From positions 1 through 7,213 of the forward strand of contig CAMBJI010000101.1 in the NCBI GenBank assembly GCA_945867725.1: DNA of 7,213 nt, read 5' to 3'. This stretch comes from Bordetella parapertussis. GTDB taxonomy: Bacteria; Pseudomonadota; Gammaproteobacteria; Burkholderiales; Burkholderiaceae_D. A program made the translations under genes and the position numbers. The notes under the pieces were generated by a model. That model was not told the DNA's origin and made no database searches. It saw only the letters and a list, made by a program, of their open reading frames with translations. The stretch's first letter is position 1. Each line of letters begins with the position of its first letter. Positions 5,559 to 7,213 of this stretch are shown in pieces.

Positions 5559-5873
5559 TCAGCGTTCGTTGTCCGGGAAGCAGTAGGTCGGCATCTCGCA
5601 ATCCGCACAGGCACACTGATGGCGTACAAATGCCATGCACTTGCCCGGCCCGCGTGTTTCTATCATGCCTTGTGTGATGGGATTGGATGGCTGGCTGCAT
5701 TCGGCTTTCAGTCGCAATTCGAGCGCAGCCTTTTGATCCGCGCTCAGCTTGCCTGTGCGAGCTGCGTGAATGAATTCCATCTTTCCACCATTCTCGATCG
5801 CCATTTGCGCATTTCCCGCACCGGCACCCAGGCAAAGAAGTGAGGTGAGGGCCAGTACCAGTATTTTTTTCAT
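5559..5873 (-). CDS. Small exported six-cysteine protein linked to fccAB
   Basis: A 104-residue protein that I do not recognise. The N-terminus is a clear signal peptide: Met-Lys-Lys, a hydrophobic core to about residue 18, and a predicted cleavage after Ala22 in GNA-Q. The mature part has 82 residues with six cysteines (59, 79, 87, 89, 92, 98), five of them in the last 26 residues as a C-x7-C-x-C-x2-C-x5-C cluster. There is no CxxCH, so it is not a c-type cytochrome. The cluster could bind metal or form disulfides. It starts three bases after the fccB stop, which makes co-transcription and probably coupled translation very likely. A longer overlapping frame (5470-5913) on the same strand lacks a signal peptide and overlaps fccB. 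A role as a partner, assembly or sulfur-handling factor of sulfide dehydrogenase is inference from position alone. Confidence 0.75.
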   Translation of the reverse strand: MKKILVLALTSLLCLGAGAGNAQMAIENGGKMEFIHAARTGKLSADQKAALELRLKAECSQPSNPITQGMIETRGPGKCMAFVRHQCACADCEMPTYCFPDNER

Positions 5874-5876
5874 CGA

Positions 5877-7148
5877 TTAATCCAGCGTGTCGGACCAGAT
5901 GGTGCGTGCCCAATTGTTTGCATAGCTGCCCTCAAGTTCAGTTGGGCCTGCGCTCACGCCGCCGGAACCAGCGACCACTTTAAAGGTGCGTTCCGTCGTT
6001 ACATATTCATGCACGCTAGCCACATGAACGACATGCTTGTCGTCGACGAAGCTATAGCAGGTATTGGTGAGCATCGGCTGCGGATTGGGATCCATGCCCG
6101 CCAGCTGCGCGACAATCGCGGCTGCAGCTACCTTGGCATGGTTATTTGCCATATGGCCGCTCTTGGGCATCAGCTGTGCGACTTGAATCGAATCACCGAT
6201 GACGAATACATCTTTCGCGACTGCCGATTCGAAGGTCTGGTAGTTCACCCCGCACCAACGGTTGTTGGCCATATTTGCCAATCCAGTGCGCTGTGCAATG
6301 ATCCCGGCGCGCATGGCGGGTAGTGCATTGATGACATCGGCTTTGACATCACCCTGTACATCAAACTTGATCAAACCATCCTTGGGCGACACCGCGATCG
6401 CCTTATGTTGATTGCGGTATTCGATGATGTCCTTGTAATGCTCGGCCCAGGCTTTTTTGAACAGACCCGGTTTCGAGACCACGTCCTGATTCGCATCGAG
6501 CACTAGCACTTTACTTTTAGGTTTGAATTTGTTGAAGTACCAGGCCACCTGACAAGCGCGCTCATAGGGACCGGGCGGGCAGCGGAAGGGCGCTTCGGGA
6601 ATCGTGATCGCGAACACACCACCATCCGGCATTGCTTCCAACTGTTTGCGCAGTGCCAGCGTCTCAGGCCCCGCTTTCCAGGCTTGCACGATCTGTCCTG
6701 AGGCGTAGGCATCGGAGAGACCATCAATGCTGGTCATATTGAGATCAATACCGGGGGAGACCACCAGCTTGTCGTACGACAGCGTGTTACCACTCGCCAG
6801 CGTCACCGTGCGGGCAGTCGTATCGATCGCTGTTGCATAGTCTTGCGCAATCGTGATGCCGTGGTTTTTAGTGAGCGTTGCATACGGCCGACTGATATCG
6901 GCGATTTTTCGACTGCCGCCAATAACGAGATTGGACATAGGGCAGGACACAAATTCTTTATTCGGTTCGACCAGCGTGACATCGATCTGCCGGTCCGAAA
7001 ATAGGCGTATGTATTTGGCAGCGGTGGCGCCACCATAACCACCGCCAATAACGACAACCTTGGCGCCGCGCATTGCGCGCGCTGAAGCACTACTGCCCAC
7101 CAGTGCCAGTGCTGCGCCAGCCTGCAAAAATGATCTGCGGTCCATCAT
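5877..7148 (-). CDS. fccB: Flavocytochrome c sulfide dehydrogenase, flavoprotein subunit
   Basis: FccB (423-residue precursor, normal length) oxidises sulfide in the periplasm and passes electrons through FAD to the FccA cytochrome. A Tat signal is present: DRRSFLQ at 3-9 and a hydrophobic stretch ending in ARA near 25. The FAD-binding GGGYGG is at 35-40. Cys69 in VSCPMSN aligns with Cys42 of the mature Allochromatium enzyme, which holds FAD covalently, given an offset of 27. With the same offset Cys364 equals Cys337, half of the redox-active disulfide; its partner (Cys161) is best matched by Cys190 in RCPPGPYERAC. FVIGDS (315-320) is the second FAD-contact motif, and the C-terminal about 65 residues are the FCSD-specific flavin domain. 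All key cysteines are kept, so it should be active. It starts 7 nt after the fccA stop; GAGGGG (7157-7152) serves the ATG at 7148 or the adjacent one at 7145. Confidence 0.95.
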   Translation of the reverse strand: MMDRRSFLQAGAALALVGSSASARAMRGAKVVVIGGGYGGATAAKYIRLFSDRQIDVTLVEPNKEFVSCPMSNLVIGGSRKIADISRPYATLTKNHGITIAQDYATAIDTTARTVTLASGNTLSYDKLVVSPGIDLNMTSIDGLSDAYASGQIVQAWKAGPETLALRKQLEAMPDGGVFAITIPEAPFRCPPGPYERACQVAWYFNKFKPKSKVLVLDANQDVVSKPGLFKKAWAEHYKDIIEYRNQHKAIAVSPKDGLIKFDVQGDVKADVINALPAMRAGIIAQRTGLANMANNRWCGVNYQTFESAVAKDVFVIGDSIQVAQLMPKSGHMANNHAKVAAAAIVAQLAGMDPNPQPMLTNTCYSFVDDKHVVHVASVHEYVTTERTFKVVAGSGGVSAGPTELEGSYANNWARTIWSDTLD

Positions 7149-7155
7149 GCGCCCC

Positions 7156-7213
7156 TCAAGGTTTTTGATTGGCGAAATAATCAGCCATCTGTTTGACTTG
7201 TTCGTCGGTATAG
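7156..7213 (-). CDS. fccA: C-terminus of a c-type cytochrome, probably FccA (5' part outside window)
   Basis: Only the last 18 codons and the TGA stop (7158-7156) are in the window. The peptide, YTDEQVKQMADYFANQKP, is the typical closing helix of cytochrome c4/c5-type domains, with the Asp-Glu-Gln start and the aromatic Tyr-Phe pair. Position directly upstream of fccB, seven bases away on the same strand, is the standard place for the haem-bearing FccA subunit that takes electrons from FccB. The haem motifs themselves lie outside the window, so whether it has one or two haems cannot be seen. Confidence 0.75.
   Translation of the reverse strand, partial: YTDEQVKQMADYFANQKP

Noticed and set aside
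5559..5873. Six-cysteine protein as a small cytochrome c
   Set aside because: The cysteine cluster has CxxC spacing but no following His, so no CxxCH haem site.
5470..5913. Minus-strand frame of 147 codons overlapping the six-cysteine protein
   Set aside because: It overlaps fccB, has no signal peptide, and reads as a low-quality frame beside one with a clear leader and tight operon spacing.
1..7213. CRISPR arrays, tRNA or rRNA genes, insertion sequences, riboswitches
   Set aside because: No regularly spaced repeats, no cloverleaf or rRNA-like stretches, no transposase or integrase frames, and no riboswitch core could be recognised on either strand.

Overview
The window looks like a chromosomal segment of a sulfur-oxidising Proteobacterium, most likely gamma- or betaproteobacterial. 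The evidence is a flavocytochrome c sulfide dehydrogenase operon (flavoprotein FccB plus the tail of its c-type cytochrome partner), a Gram-negative TonB-dependent outer-membrane receptor behind a recognisable Fur box, a lipoprotein with a proteobacterial lipobox, and a FitAB/VapBC-type toxin-antitoxin pair. Genus cannot be assigned from this sequence alone.

Layout. Positions 1-2131 (minus strand) hold a compact cluster read right to left: a 60-residue lipoprotein, an exported class I SAM-dependent methyltransferase, a 102-residue secreted four-cysteine protein, and an alpha/beta hydrolase of the epoxide hydrolase/dehalogenase type. The hydrolase runs off the left edge, and its start overlaps the preceding stop as ATGA. 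Upstream of this cluster (2149-2223) is a 75-bp nested inverted repeat, followed by a cluster of short GC-rich palindromes. Positions 2269-2905 (minus) encode a FitA-like ribbon-helix-helix antitoxin and a PIN-domain toxin, overlapping by 14 bp, with a clear promoter and an operator-like sequence. The 2931-3236 gap separates these from the divergent receptor gene. It contains the fitAB promoter, three DnaA-box-like 9-mers, an AT-rich stretch and a Fur box. Positions 3237-5465 (plus) encode a complete 742-residue ferric-citrate-type TonB-dependent receptor without the N-terminal signalling domain. A hairpin at 5493-5543 lies between it and the convergent operon. Positions 5559-7213 (minus) hold the end of the fccA cytochrome, fccB, and a small exported six-cysteine protein starting 3 nt after the fccB stop.

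How the parts work together. FccA-FccB oxidises sulfide in the periplasm and passes electrons to the c-type cytochrome. The six-cysteine protein is placed to be co-expressed with it and may be an accessory partner (inference). The receptor would import ferric chelates under Fur control, which is relevant to a haem- and iron-demanding respiratory lifestyle but is not functionally tied to fcc by the sequence. The left cluster is unusual in that three of its four products are predicted to be exported, including a methyltransferase whose cofactor is normally cytoplasmic. The most promising undescribed candidates are the fcc-linked six-cysteine protein and the exported-methyltransferase cluster.
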